Source: Dyella subtropica
GTDB lineage: Bacteria > Pseudomonadota > Gammaproteobacteria > Xanthomonadales > Rhodanobacteraceae
Assembly (NCBI RefSeq): GCF_026283965.1
Contig: NZ_JAPDPD010000028.1
Span: 1 to 56,598, forward strand
Reading direction: 5' to 3'
DNA length: 56,598 nucleotides
A model generated the notes under the pieces. The model had not been told where the DNA came from and did not search any database. It saw only the letters and a list, made by a program, of their open reading frames with translations. The number at the start of each line of letters is the position of its first letter. The first letter of the stretch is position 1. The position numbers were made by a program, and so were the translations under genes. This document shows, piece after piece, positions 48,234 to 56,376 of the stretch.

Positions 48234-49232
48234 ATGCAGACGGTAACTTCCCACGATGCACCTCAAGGTGTGCGTCAAGTCGAGATCGGCCCCGAGCGGG
48301 ACGGTCAGCGTATCGATAATGCGCTGATGACTCTGCTCAAAGGTGTGCCGAAAAGCATGATTTATCGGCTTTTGCGCACCGGGCAGGTCCGAGTCAACGG
48401 GAAACGGGCCAAGCCGGATACCCGTCTCATCGCCGGCGATATGCTGCGCATCCCGCCGGTGCGGGTGGCCGAGCGCCCGGTTGATCAGGGGCCGTCGCCC
48501 GGCATGGTGTCGTCCGTCGCCGATGCGGTGATTTTCGAGGACAAGCACTTTCTGGTCATCGACAAGCCCGCCGGCATTGCCAGCCACGGCGGCAGCGGTG
48601 TGAGCCATGGTGCTATCGAACTGCTGCGGGCCGCCCGCCCGCAGGAGCATCTGGAGCTGGTCCATCGACTGGACCGGGATACCAGCGGCGTGCTGGTTTT
48701 TGCCAAGACCCGCGCCGGTTTGACCGGTCTGCAGGCTGAGATCCGCGCCGGCACGGTGACCAAGCAGTACCTCTGCTTGATGGTCGGTCACCCGTCCAAA
48801 GCCAAGTTCGACGTCAATGCACCGCTGATGAAGTCGGTGCTCCAGGGCGGAGAACGCATGGTAAGAGTGTCCGATAACGGCAAGCCATCGCTCACTTTTT
48901 TCCGCGAAATGGAGCAGTATCCGGGCGCCCGACTGATGCAGGCCACGCTGGGAACCGGGCGTACCCATCAGATTCGCGTGCACGCCGCGCATATCGGCCA
49001 TCCGCTGGCGGGCGACCCGAAGTACGGCGACAAGGACATGAATAGGCGCTTCCGTGAGATGGGCCTGCAGCGATTGTTCCTACATGCCTCGCATATGAGC
49101 TTCGAGCTGGATGGGCGAGCCTACAGCTTCTCCGCTCCCATGCCAGATGACTTGAAGGATTTCCTGGATGTGCTTGCTGTAAAAGGAAAAAGGCTGCGCT
49201 ATCTACAGGAAAAATCGCGCACTGACTTCTAA
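48234..49232 (+). CDS. rluC: 23S rRNA pseudouridine(955/2504/2580) synthase RluC
   Basis: Modifies three uridines of 23S rRNA. 332 residues. S4 domain at about 25-85 (QRIDNALMTLLKGVPKSMIY) and RluA-type catalytic domain with the nucleophile Asp in ELVHRLDRDTSGVLVFAKT (about 142-160); GTGRTHQIRVHAAHIGHPLAGD near 239 is a second conserved motif. ATG 48234 gives the family N-terminus. The last 30 bases overlap the convergent CPBP-type gene. Confidence 0.94.
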   Translation: MQTVTSHDAPQGVRQVEIGPERDGQRIDNALMTLLKGVPKSMIYRLLRTGQVRVNGKRAKPDTRLIAGDMLRIPPVRVAERPVDQGPSPGMVSSVADAVIFEDKHFLVIDKPAGIASHGGSGVSHGAIELLRAARPQEHLELVHRLDRDTSGVLVFAKTRAGLTGLQAEIRAGTVTKQYLCLMVGHPSKAKFDVNAPLMKSVLQGGERMVRVSDNGKPSLTFFREMEQYPGARLMQATLGTGRTHQIRVHAAHIGHPLAGDPKYGDKDMNRRFREMGLQRLFLHASHMSFELDGRAYSFSAPMPDDLKDFLDVLAVKGKRLRYLQEKSRTDF

Positions 49233-50726
49233 GGATCGAAGCAGGCCACCGGTAAGTCCGCTTTCGACGAGCAGCGCACAGACGGCGTGAGCGAGTGCGA
49301 TCGGCAGCAAGGCGCGCGATCGCAGGAAGCACCAGGCCCACCAGAGTTCGGCCAGCAGGCAAAGCTGCATCAGGGCGCCGTTGGGGGTGTGGAGAAGGGC
49401 GAACAGCGTGGCTGTGACCAGCAGCGTCACGGAGCGTGGCCATGGCAGCCGTTCCAGTCGCCGCATCACCACGGCCAGTGCTGCCCATTGCTGCAGGGTG
49501 GCCCAGGCCAGATAAGTCAGCACATGGCGTCCGCCTGGCCCGGCGAAAGCCTGGCCCGACCACGCGATCAGCCCCAGCGCGACCGGAGCCATGGCCAGCG
49601 GCCAAGCCCAGTCGCGCCAGCTTCCGCTTAGCCAGCGCCAGTCCGCTGGACGCCGACGCCATTCGATCACCGCGGCGTACAGCAAGGCGGCCACAAAGGC
49701 GATCACCGCCGGGATCGACGGATGAAGTCCCCATTGCAGCCCGGCGATCAGCCATAGCGGACCGGTCATGAATGCAGCGACCTCCAGCCAGGGAGGCGTT
49801 TTTCCAGGTGGCGGCCTCGCAGCGAGCCAGGCCAGCAGCAACAGGTAGGTTCCGCACATGGTCCAGCCGAACCAGGCCGGCATCGCCCCCTGCTCGCTGG
49901 GAAGAAGCGCCACCCCGGCCGGAACGATCAGCGCTGCCGGCCAGTGCTGGCGGAGCCGATCGCGGAGAGTGAGCCATGTTTCAGGGGCGGCAGATGCGGG
50001 CAGGTGGAACAGCGGGGTGGCCGGTTGCCGATCGCCGAGGCTCAATTGAGCGATGCGCTGCTCCGCGATCGGCAAGTCCGCTGGCAGTTCAATGGCCGCA
50101 CCGGCATCGACGGCAGGTGCAGGCGGGTCTGCGATCAGCGCCGCATCGCGCAAATGCAAGGTGGCGCCAGTTGGCAAGTGCGGCCGCAAGCGCAGCATAT
50201 GGGTGAGGACACCCAGCGACGGGCACCGCTCTCCCGCCACCGTCTGCCACAGGACCTTGCGCAGATCGACGGTCAGCTCGGTGGCACCCTGGGTCAGCTC
50301 CGCCGCGGAAGTCGCAAGACAGGTCGCACCTTGTTCGCTGGCCTGCAGGATCAGGCCAAGTTCGCCATCGGCGCTGCTTTCCACATGCAGGCGTAGCAGC
50401 GGCCAATGCGCAAGATCCACCGGCTGCATCAGCGGCAGCCCCAGATCGTAAGGGCTGCCGTCACGGCTGGTGATACGCAGGCGCCCATCGTCGAACGCCG
50501 CCGTCGCTGCGCCGAATGGGTGGCCGGCAACCAGGTCGGGTGGTCGCCGCAGCGACCAGATCCAGAGGGGCTGGTGATTCTGCAGAGCGTGCAGCTCCCG
50601 TCCCGCCTCGCGTTGCAGCTGTACCATGGTCACTTGCCTGGACAGCGCGTGCATGACCAGCAACAGCAGCGCCACCGCCAGTGCAAAACCGGCGATGGAG
50701 GCGACCCGGTGAAAGGTGCGGCTCAT
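49203..50726 (-). CDS. CPBP/Abi-like membrane protein with a large periplasmic N-terminal domain
   Basis: A 507-residue protein. One N-terminal membrane segment (about 8-28) is followed by about 250 residues of predicted soluble beta-rich domain (30-285), then about seven or eight membrane segments. The C-terminal part resembles the CPBP (Rce1-like) family: FALLHTPNG with H446 and IALAHAV with H480 match the second and third metal motifs. The first motif, normally EExxxR, reads QQWAALAVVMRR here (Q412-Q413), so protease activity is doubtful. It overlaps rluC tail-to-tail; phhB ends 2 bases upstream of its start on the same strand, suggesting co-transcription. Function unknown. Confidence 0.65.
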   Translation of the reverse strand: MSRTFHRVASIAGFALAVALLLLVMHALSRQVTMVQLQREAGRELHALQNHQPLWIWSLRRPPDLVAGHPFGAATAAFDDGRLRITSRDGSPYDLGLPLMQPVDLAHWPLLRLHVESSADGELGLILQASEQGATCLATSAAELTQGATELTVDLRKVLWQTVAGERCPSLGVLTHMLRLRPHLPTGATLHLRDAALIADPPAPAVDAGAAIELPADLPIAEQRIAQLSLGDRQPATPLFHLPASAAPETWLTLRDRLRQHWPAALIVPAGVALLPSEQGAMPAWFGWTMCGTYLLLLAWLAARPPPGKTPPWLEVAAFMTGPLWLIAGLQWGLHPSIPAVIAFVAALLYAAVIEWRRRPADWRWLSGSWRDWAWPLAMAPVALGLIAWSGQAFAGPGGRHVLTYLAWATLQQWAALAVVMRRLERLPWPRSVTLLVTATLFALLHTPNGALMQLCLLAELWWAWCFLRSRALLPIALAHAVCALLVESGLTGGLLRSLEVSARFFL

Positions 50727-50728
50727 GC

Positions 50729-51070
50729 TCAGCGGGCCAGCAAAGCCTCGACGCGGGCTGCGCAGATGAAATCGTTGAGCGACAGTCCGCCCACATCATG
50801 CGTGGACCAGAGCAGGTGGCAGTGCCCGTAGCCCGCCTCGATGTCCGGATGATGGTCTTCGTGATTGGCCATGAAGCCGACGGCGTTGATGAAGCCGAGG
50901 GTGTGATGGAAGTTGGCGAACTTGAAGTCCTTCACGATGGACTTGCCGTCCGCGCTGGCAACCCAGCCTGGAAGCTGTGCCAGCAGCGTCGAGACCTGCG
51001 CGGCGTCTAGTGCATGTTCCTTACCCTTGCGCGGGGTGCAATGCTGGCTGGCGAGATCGGCGTAGCTCAT
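50729..51070 (-). CDS. phhB: Pterin-4a-carbinolamine dehydratase
   Basis: A 113-residue PCD/DCoH-fold enzyme that regenerates tetrahydrobiopterin-type cofactor after aromatic amino-acid hydroxylation. The active-site motif is visible as NHEDHHPDIEAGYGHCHLLW, followed by the conserved Asp in LSLNDF. Start MSYADLASQHCTPRKG is typical. phhA (phenylalanine hydroxylase) is not in the window. It directly precedes the CPBP-type gene. Confidence 0.92.
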   Translation of the reverse strand: MSYADLASQHCTPRKGKEHALDAAQVSTLLAQLPGWVASADGKSIVKDFKFANFHHTLGFINAVGFMANHEDHHPDIEAGYGHCHLLWSTHDVGGLSLNDFICAARVEALLAR

Positions 51071-51219
51071 GAGTGTCTCCAGATGTCATTCTTAAAGAGG
51101 CGAAGCGTCGAAGTTGTGCCTGCAAAAGTCAAAGCCACACGCGATGTTGAAACAGGACTAAAATGGTGCTGTTTCGGTGGCCAGGCGTTTGATGGCCGCC
51201 AAGGTTATCTGGAGCAAGC

Positions 51220-51828
51220 ATGATCGACATTTCCGAACGCGCGCAGCAGCACTTTCTGCGCCTCCTTTCGCAACAAGGCATCGACGGGCTGAGCATCCGC
51301 TTGCGCGTGACCTCGCCGGGCACCCCTGCCGCCAACTGCGAGCTGGAATTCTGCGAGCCTGACGAGCTGACCGGCCGTGAGTGGACCATCGAATGCAACG
51401 GTTTCCTGTTCCAGATCGACGGTGAGAGCGCTTCCTGGCTGGATGGCGCCAGTATCGATTACGAGCCGAACCCCACGGGCGGCCAGCTCAATATCCGCGC
51501 CCCCCGTATCAAGGGCGAGCTGCCGGGCATGGATGCGGGCCTGGTGGAGCGTGTGCGCTACGTATTGGAAGCCGAGATCAATCCGCGCATCGCCGCCCAC
51601 GGTGGGCGCATTAGTTTGCTGGAAGTGAGTGCTGCGGGGGTGGTCGTGCTGCAATTCGGCGGCGGCTGCCACGGCTGCGGCATGGTCGATGTCACGCTCA
51701 AGCAAGGTGTCGAGAAGACCTTGCGCGAGCGAGTGCCGGAGATCACCGAAGTGCGCGATGCCACCGACCATGCGGGCGGCAGCAATCCTTACTACCGCAA
51801 GCATGAAGGCCAGTCGGCGCTCAGCTGA
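51220..51828 (+). CDS. nfuA: Fe-S cluster carrier NfuA
   Basis: Delivers [4Fe-4S] clusters to client enzymes, including aconitases. 202 residues. N-terminal degenerate A-type domain (about 1-95; ISERAQQHFLRLLSQQGIDG) and C-terminal NFU domain (about 110-190) with the CxxC ligands C150 and C153 in GGGCHGCGMVDVTLK. Length and both domains match E. coli NfuA (191). Divergent from phhB; terminator at 51852. Confidence 0.95.
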   Translation: MIDISERAQQHFLRLLSQQGIDGLSIRLRVTSPGTPAANCELEFCEPDELTGREWTIECNGFLFQIDGESASWLDGASIDYEPNPTGGQLNIRAPRIKGELPGMDAGLVERVRYVLEAEINPRIAAHGGRISLLEVSAAGVVVLQFGGGCHGCGMVDVTLKQGVEKTLRERVPEITEVRDATDHAGGSNPYYRKHEGQSALS

Positions 51829-51851
51829 TTCGGCTTTCTATGCAAACGCAA

Positions 51852-51881
51852 AAAGAAGGCCCGCCTAGGCGGGCCTTCTTT
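51852..51881. terminator. Bidirectional terminator between nfuA and the cytochrome genes
   Basis: A perfect 14-bp stem aaagaaggcccgcc / ggcgggccttcttt with a tight loop, between convergent genes. Confidence 0.9.
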
Positions 51882-51902
51882 CGTTCTGCATCTGGCGAGG
51901 GA

Positions 51903-52256
51903 TTACTTGTCGCCCTGGATGTGGCCCTTCAGGCCATCGAGCTTGGTGGGCAGGCTCGAGAAATAGGCGGCGACGTCCTCGATGTCCTGTTCGGACAAGG
52001 TGGCAACGAAGCCCTTCATGATCGGGTTGTTGCGGTGGCCGTCCTTGTACTCATGCAGCACCTGCTGGATGTACACGTTGTACTGGCCGGCCAGGCGCGG
52101 GTACTGCGGATCGACCGCATTGCCGTCAGCACCGTGGCAGGCAAAGCAAGCGGCAGCCTTCTGCTTGCCGGCATCGATACTGCCGCTAGCGAACAACTGG
52201 GTGGAAGCGAACGCCAGGACGGCGCCGAATGAAAGCAGGGTGAGCGCACGTTTCAT
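51903..52256 (-). CDS. Single-heme c-type cytochrome
   Basis: A 117-residue secreted cytochrome c. Signal peptide MKRALTLLSFGAVLAFAST to about residue 24, heme motif CFACH at about 37-41, YPRLAGQYNVYI, and the axial Met in NPIMKGFVATLSEQDIEDVAAYFSSL. This is the c553/c4-like class I fold, a periplasmic electron carrier. It is the second of two similar genes (the other at 52281-52604, 24 bases upstream), probably one operon from a duplication. Confidence 0.9.
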   Translation of the reverse strand: MKRALTLLSFGAVLAFASTQLFASGSIDAGKQKAAACFACHGADGNAVDPQYPRLAGQYNVYIQQVLHEYKDGHRNNPIMKGFVATLSEQDIEDVAAYFSSLPTKLDGLKGHIQGDK

Positions 52257-52280
52257 GCGGAATCCTTGATCCTAGGCTAC

Positions 52281-52604
52281 TTACTTGGCGAGGCTGGAAA
52301 GGTAGGCGGCGATATCGTCGATGTCCTTGTCGGACAGACTCTGCGCCTGGGCCACCATGGTCGGATGGGTGCGGTCGCCGCTCTTGTAACCATGCAGAGC
52401 ATTGATGATGTACTGCTCGTTCTGGCCGGCGATCTTCGGCACCGGGTAACGCGGGTAGGCGTTCTCGTAACCGGGCACACCGTGGCAGCCGTTGCAGGTA
52501 TAGATCAGTTTGCGGCCGCTGGCCTTGTCGCCCTCGGCATGAACGCTGCCAGTGACGAGTAGTGCGGCAGCGACGGTCAGGCCGAGCAATTGCAGTCGAG
52601 TCAT
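52281..52604 (-). CDS. Single-heme c-type cytochrome
   Basis: A 107-residue secreted class I cytochrome c. Signal peptide MTRLQLLGLTVAAALLVTGS to about 23, heme motif CNGCH at about 37-41, then PVPKIAGQNEQYIINALHGY and TMVAQAQSLSDKDIDDIAAY with the likely axial Met. I start at ATG 52604 because the signal peptide begins there. First gene of the cytochrome pair; both resemble halves of dihaem cytochrome c4. Confidence 0.9.
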   Translation of the reverse strand: MTRLQLLGLTVAAALLVTGSVHAEGDKASGRKLIYTCNGCHGVPGYENAYPRYPVPKIAGQNEQYIINALHGYKSGDRTHPTMVAQAQSLSDKDIDDIAAYLSSLAK

Positions 52605-52769
52605 CGAGATTATTTCCACGATTCCGGCGGGTACATGGCGGTAAGTCGCGGAAGTATAGTGGTTGGGTCCAAGCAGGGACAACACGCTGCAACAACCGGC
52701 CACAGGGGCTGTTCGCCTAACCGGCCGGTTCGCCAACACTTTCGCCAACACTTACGTAAGGAACAGGGG

Positions 52770-53969
52770 ATGCGGGAAATCATGTCGATAGGCCGTTCGG
52801 CGGCTATCCGGGGATGGGCGGTGGCGATAGCCCTGCTGTTCGCCAATGGGTTGGCCGCCGAGGAGGCTGAAAAAGGGGGGATTTCTTCCTATCACATCGT
52901 CGGCTACGTGGCCGATGCATCGCCGCTGCCGCCGATCAATGCGCACAAGTTGGACGTCATCAACTACGCCTTCGGCACGATCGACGACAAAGGCGACATC
53001 GTATTGAAGAGCCCCGTCGCCACATCCTCGCTGGCGACGCTTACTGCGCTGCGCAAGGTCAATCCCCAACTCAAGGTCGTGCTGTCGGTGGGCGGCTGGA
53101 CCGCGGGTCATTTCTCCGAGGCCGCGCTCACCGACGATGCTCGGCAGCGATTCGCTGAGGATGCGGCGAAGCTGCTCGAGCAACACGACCTCGATGGCCT
53201 GGACATCGATTGGGAATACCCGACCTTGCCTGGCGGTGGCATCAGTCATCGTCCCGAGGACAAGCGCAACTTCAGTTTGCTGCTGGAAACGGCGCGTGCC
53301 CGCCTCGACCAATTGGGTAAAGCACACGGTGGGCGCCATTACGTGCTGACCATCGCCGCGGCGGACAGCGAGTTCGTCGCGGGTATCGAGCTGGAGCGCG
53401 CGGCGCGGTCGCTCGACTGGATCAATCTGATGACCTACGACTTCCACAACAGCCTGACGCCGACGACGGGGCATCATGCCGGCCTGTATCCATCGGCGCT
53501 GGACCCCGCGGGCGACCGTGCCGCCGATAAAGCGGTGCGCCAGTTCATGGATGCCGGCGTGCCGGCGCGCAAGCTCATCCTCGGGGTGCCGTTCTACGGA
53601 CGCGCCTTCACTGGCGTTGATCCGGCCCATGACGGTCTGCAGCAAAAATACGCCAAGTTCTCTGGTGCCCCTTCATGGCGCGACCTGGTCGCCAACTACA
53701 TCGACAAGAACGGTTACACGCGGCATTGGGATGCCAAGGCGCAGGTGCCTTATCTATGGAATCCCGCCACCCGCACCTTCGTCAGTTATGACGATCCCCA
53801 GTCGTTGCGCATCAAGATGGCTTACGTGAAAACGCAAGGCCTCGGTGGCGTCATGTACTGGGAGCAAAGCCTGGACAGCAACGAGCAATTGATCGACGTG
53901 CTGGTCGATGCGTTGCATGTAGGAGCACACCCTGTGCGCGATCAGGCCTCGAAGGCATCTACGCCGTAG
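52770..53969 (+). CDS. Secreted glycoside hydrolase family 18 (chitinase-like)
   Basis: A 399-residue GH18 TIM-barrel enzyme, expected to cleave chitin or chito-oligosaccharides. Signal peptide to about residue 30 (IRGWAVAIALLFANGLAA). KVVLSVGGW at about 102-110 and the catalytic motif LDGLDIDWEYP with D142, D145, D147 and acid E149; later MTYDFHN and GVPFYGRAF, and MYWEQSLD lining the site. No chitin-binding module. ATG 52770 follows an AAGGAAC site. The last ~16 residues (VGAHPVRD...) and the stop codon are encoded by a REP-like repeat starting at 53918, so the native end was probably near LVDALH. Confidence 0.9.
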   Translation: MREIMSIGRSAAIRGWAVAIALLFANGLAAEEAEKGGISSYHIVGYVADASPLPPINAHKLDVINYAFGTIDDKGDIVLKSPVATSSLATLTALRKVNPQLKVVLSVGGWTAGHFSEAALTDDARQRFAEDAAKLLEQHDLDGLDIDWEYPTLPGGGISHRPEDKRNFSLLLETARARLDQLGKAHGGRHYVLTIAAADSEFVAGIELERAARSLDWINLMTYDFHNSLTPTTGHHAGLYPSALDPAGDRAADKAVRQFMDAGVPARKLILGVPFYGRAFTGVDPAHDGLQQKYAKFSGAPSWRDLVANYIDKNGYTRHWDAKAQVPYLWNPATRTFVSYDDPQSLRIKMAYVKTQGLGGVMYWEQSLDSNEQLIDVLVDALHVGAHPVRDQASKASTP

Positions 53970-54049
53970 GGTTGTCACTCGGTCCATCCATGGCCCTCGC
54001 CCAAACCGGCAATCCTGCCGGTTTGTCGCGCACAGGGTGCGCCCCTACA
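53918..54049. repeat. REP-like palindrome, family 1, copy E with composite centre
   Basis: Arms tgtaggagcacaccctgtgcg and cgcacagggtgcgcccctaca. The centre holds ccatccatggccctcgcc and aaaccggcaatcctgcc, the inverse of the centre of copy B. The left arm is translated as the C-terminus of the GH18 protein. Confidence 0.85.
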
Positions 54050-54067
54050 GGGTTTCGGTCATCGATA

Positions 54068-54112
54068 AGAACAAGCTCTTTTAGAGCAGGCTCTTTCAGA
54101 ACAGGCTCTTGA
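54068..54112. repeat. Three tandem 15-bp units at the end of the TraB-family gene
   Basis: Units agaacaagctctttt, agagcaggctctttc and agaacaggctcttga. They resemble one arm of repeat family 2 (gaacaggctc). The stop codon of the TraB-family gene (54096-54098) lies at the junction of units 2 and 3. Confidence 0.65.
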
Positions 54113-55328
54113 AGATATGAATGCCGGCGCTGTATTCGCCCACGATGGTGCCCAGGCAGACCAGTAGGAAGTTGAGCAGGGTGCGGGCGATGCGGTTCTT
54201 CCACCAACCGCTCCAGTGGCCGATGTCGTCACGCAGGGTATCGAAGTCGGCCACACGCGGTTTGCGCACCCAGGCTTCCGTCATGGCGCTGATGGCGCCG
54301 GAGGGAATGCCGGGGCGGAAAGGTTTGATCGGCGCAGCAATCGCTGCAGCAAGAATGCTGAGTGGATGCCCGCCGGCGATCACCGCGCCAAGCGCCGCGA
54401 AGCCCGCGGTGAACAGCACCCAATCGCGCAGTGCTTGCGCGCCCAGCGCCGTATTGCGATGGAAAGCGAAACCAATGGCGACGAACACCGCCAGCACCAA
54501 ACCGATGGCCAGCCATTTCGGCCAGCGCGCCTTGGGCGGCAATTGGGCAAGTTCGGCGGCCTTGGCCGTGGGATCTTCCTGCTGACGGCGCAATAGCTCG
54601 CACAGACCCTTGAGGTGGCCGGCGCCAATCACCACCAGCACACGGCGGTGTTCGCCGAAACGCGCTTGCGCCGCTTCCTCGCGCAAGCGAGCCGTCATGT
54701 AGGCGTCGCGCTCGCCGATCAGGCTGCGGTAGAGCGGCTCGGATTCGCTGGCGAACTCGCTGAATGCGCTCTCGAGCATGTCACCCTGTTTGAGCTTCTC
54801 GATTTCCTTTTCTTCGATCTCTTCGCGCTCGAACACGCTGGCGAGCAGGCCACCCATCAGGCCGAAGCGCTGCCAGAAGCCCACGCTGCGCCAGGCGCGC
54901 TTGAGTGTGGTGCCCACATCGCGATCCACCAGCCACACCGGCAGGCCACGCAACTCGGCACCATCCATCGCCGCCTTCATTTCTGCACCGGGCTGGATGC
55001 CGTATTGATCGGCCAGGCGTTTCTGGAACGACGACAGCACCAGGCTGGCCGCGACCATGCCGGCTTTACCCTGGCGAATGACCTGGAACAGGTCCATCTT
55101 CTTGAGCGCTTCCGGGTCGCGCATGCCCTGCGCGCGGCTGGCGCAGAGCTCTACGGCGATCGCATCGAACGACTCCTGTGCCAGCAGGGCATCGACGGCT
55201 TCCACGCTCGCGCGTGACACGTGCGCCGTGCCCAGCACTACGTACTCCACGCCATCGCGTACCACGCGCTCGATCGGCTGGCCCTGCAAGGCAGGCGGCA
55301 AGGTATCGGTGGTGGCGTCCAGGCTCAT
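54096..55328 (-). CDS. TraB-family (TIKI/PrgY-like) membrane protein
   Basis: A 410-residue protein of the TraB/PrgY family. The soluble N-terminal domain (about 1-265) has the signature VLGTAHVSRAS at about 30-40, an IAVELCASR segment near 57, and VLVVIGAGHLKGLCELL near 235 with the conserved Gly-His. Three or four membrane segments occupy about 275-405 (KWLAIGLVLAVFVAIGFAFH and onward). The family is related to putative metalloproteases; in enterococci PrgY limits pheromone activity. The bacterial role here is unknown. The last residues (FKSLF) and stop are encoded in repeat sequence. Confidence 0.82.
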   Translation of the reverse strand: MSLDATTDTLPPALQGQPIERVVRDGVEYVVLGTAHVSRASVEAVDALLAQESFDAIAVELCASRAQGMRDPEALKKMDLFQVIRQGKAGMVAASLVLSSFQKRLADQYGIQPGAEMKAAMDGAELRGLPVWLVDRDVGTTLKRAWRSVGFWQRFGLMGGLLASVFEREEIEEKEIEKLKQGDMLESAFSEFASESEPLYRSLIGERDAYMTARLREEAAQARFGEHRRVLVVIGAGHLKGLCELLRRQQEDPTAKAAELAQLPPKARWPKWLAIGLVLAVFVAIGFAFHRNTALGAQALRDWVLFTAGFAALGAVIAGGHPLSILAAAIAAPIKPFRPGIPSGAISAMTEAWVRKPRVADFDTLRDDIGHWSGWWKNRIARTLLNFLLVCLGTIVGEYSAGIHIFKSLF

Positions 55329-55415
55329 GCTTATGATCGGTCGTTAGTGGGGAAAGCACTGCATGGGGACCGTTGCCGCACGGCACAAGCCATGCGGCCA
55401 ACAGCGTTCATGCAC

Positions 55416-56306
55416 TCAGTCGCGGAAACGCTTGAGCAAGTCGCCATAGGCGTCGATGCGGCGGTCGCGCAGGAACGGCCAGATGCGGCGCACGTGCTCG
55501 CTGCGCGCCATGTCGATATCGACCACCAGCAGTTCGCGCTGGTCAGTGCTGGCTTGGGCCAGGAATTCACCCTGCGGGCCGGCGACAAAGCTGGTGCCCC
55601 AGAACTGAATGCCCGCACCGACGCCGGAAACATCCGGCTCATAACCTGTGCGATTGCACGCCAGCAGCGGCAAGCCGTTGGCCACCGCGTGGCCGCGCTG
55701 CACCGTCACCCAGGCTTCGCGCTGGCGATCCTTCTCGGCCTGCGCGTCGTTCGGATCCCAGCCGATAGCGGTGGGGTAAAGCAATAGATCGGCGCCGGCC
55801 AGCGCCATCAGGCGCGCGGCTTCCGGATACCACTGGTCCCAGCAAACCAGCACACCGAGGCGGCCCACCGAGGTGTCGATCGGGTCGAAACCCAGGTCGC
55901 CCGGCGTGAAATAGAACTTCTCATAGAACGCCGGATCGTCCGGGATGTGCATCTTGCGATACTTGCCGGCGATCTTGGCCGAGCGGTCAAACACCACTGC
56001 CGTGTTGTGATACAGCCCGGTGGCGCGCTTCTCGAACAGCGAGGCCACCACTACCAGCTTCAATTCCTCAGCCAGCTTGCCGAGGCGCTCGGTGCTGTGG
56101 CCCGGAAGGCTTTCCGCAAGGTCGAACTCCGACACCGATTCGTGCTGGCAGAAATACGGGCCGTTGTGCAGCTCCTGCAACAGCACCAGTTCCGCGCCGG
56201 CGGCCGCGGCTTCACGCAGGCCGGTTTCAATAGCGTCGAGGTTGGCGTCGCGGCTGCCGCGGTGGGTTTCCTGCAGCAGCGCGACCTTGAGGGTCTTGCG
56301 GGTCAT
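55416..56306 (-). CDS. aguB: N-carbamoylputrescine amidase
   Basis: Converts N-carbamoylputrescine to putrescine, CO2 and ammonia, the last step of the agmatine route. 296 residues. Nitrilase triad: E45 (LLQELHNGPYFCQHE), K118 (GKYRKMHIPDDPAFYEKFYF) and C155 (VLVCWDQWYPE). The tail YGDLLKRF is also family-typical. Agmatine deiminase (aguA), usually adjacent in this group, would lie beyond the left end of the gene and is not seen there, so it may be upstream outside the window. Start ATG 56306 is set by homology. Confidence 0.93.
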   Translation of the reverse strand: MTRKTLKVALLQETHRGSRDANLDAIETGLREAAAAGAELVLLQELHNGPYFCQHESVSEFDLAESLPGHSTERLGKLAEELKLVVVASLFEKRATGLYHNTAVVFDRSAKIAGKYRKMHIPDDPAFYEKFYFTPGDLGFDPIDTSVGRLGVLVCWDQWYPEAARLMALAGADLLLYPTAIGWDPNDAQAEKDRQREAWVTVQRGHAVANGLPLLACNRTGYEPDVSGVGAGIQFWGTSFVAGPQGEFLAQASTDQRELLVVDIDMARSEHVRRIWPFLRDRRIDAYGDLLKRFRD

Positions 56307-56376
56307 GCCGTGGTGTCCTGTCCGCCACGATGGCGAAAACCATAGTGTAACGGACGCCCGAAGCGGCATGCCCTCA

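Noticed and set aside
54096-55328. A conjugation-related system suggested by the TraB name
   Set aside because: This TraB family (PrgY/TIKI-like) is unrelated to the conjugative pilus TraB, and no transfer genes are present.
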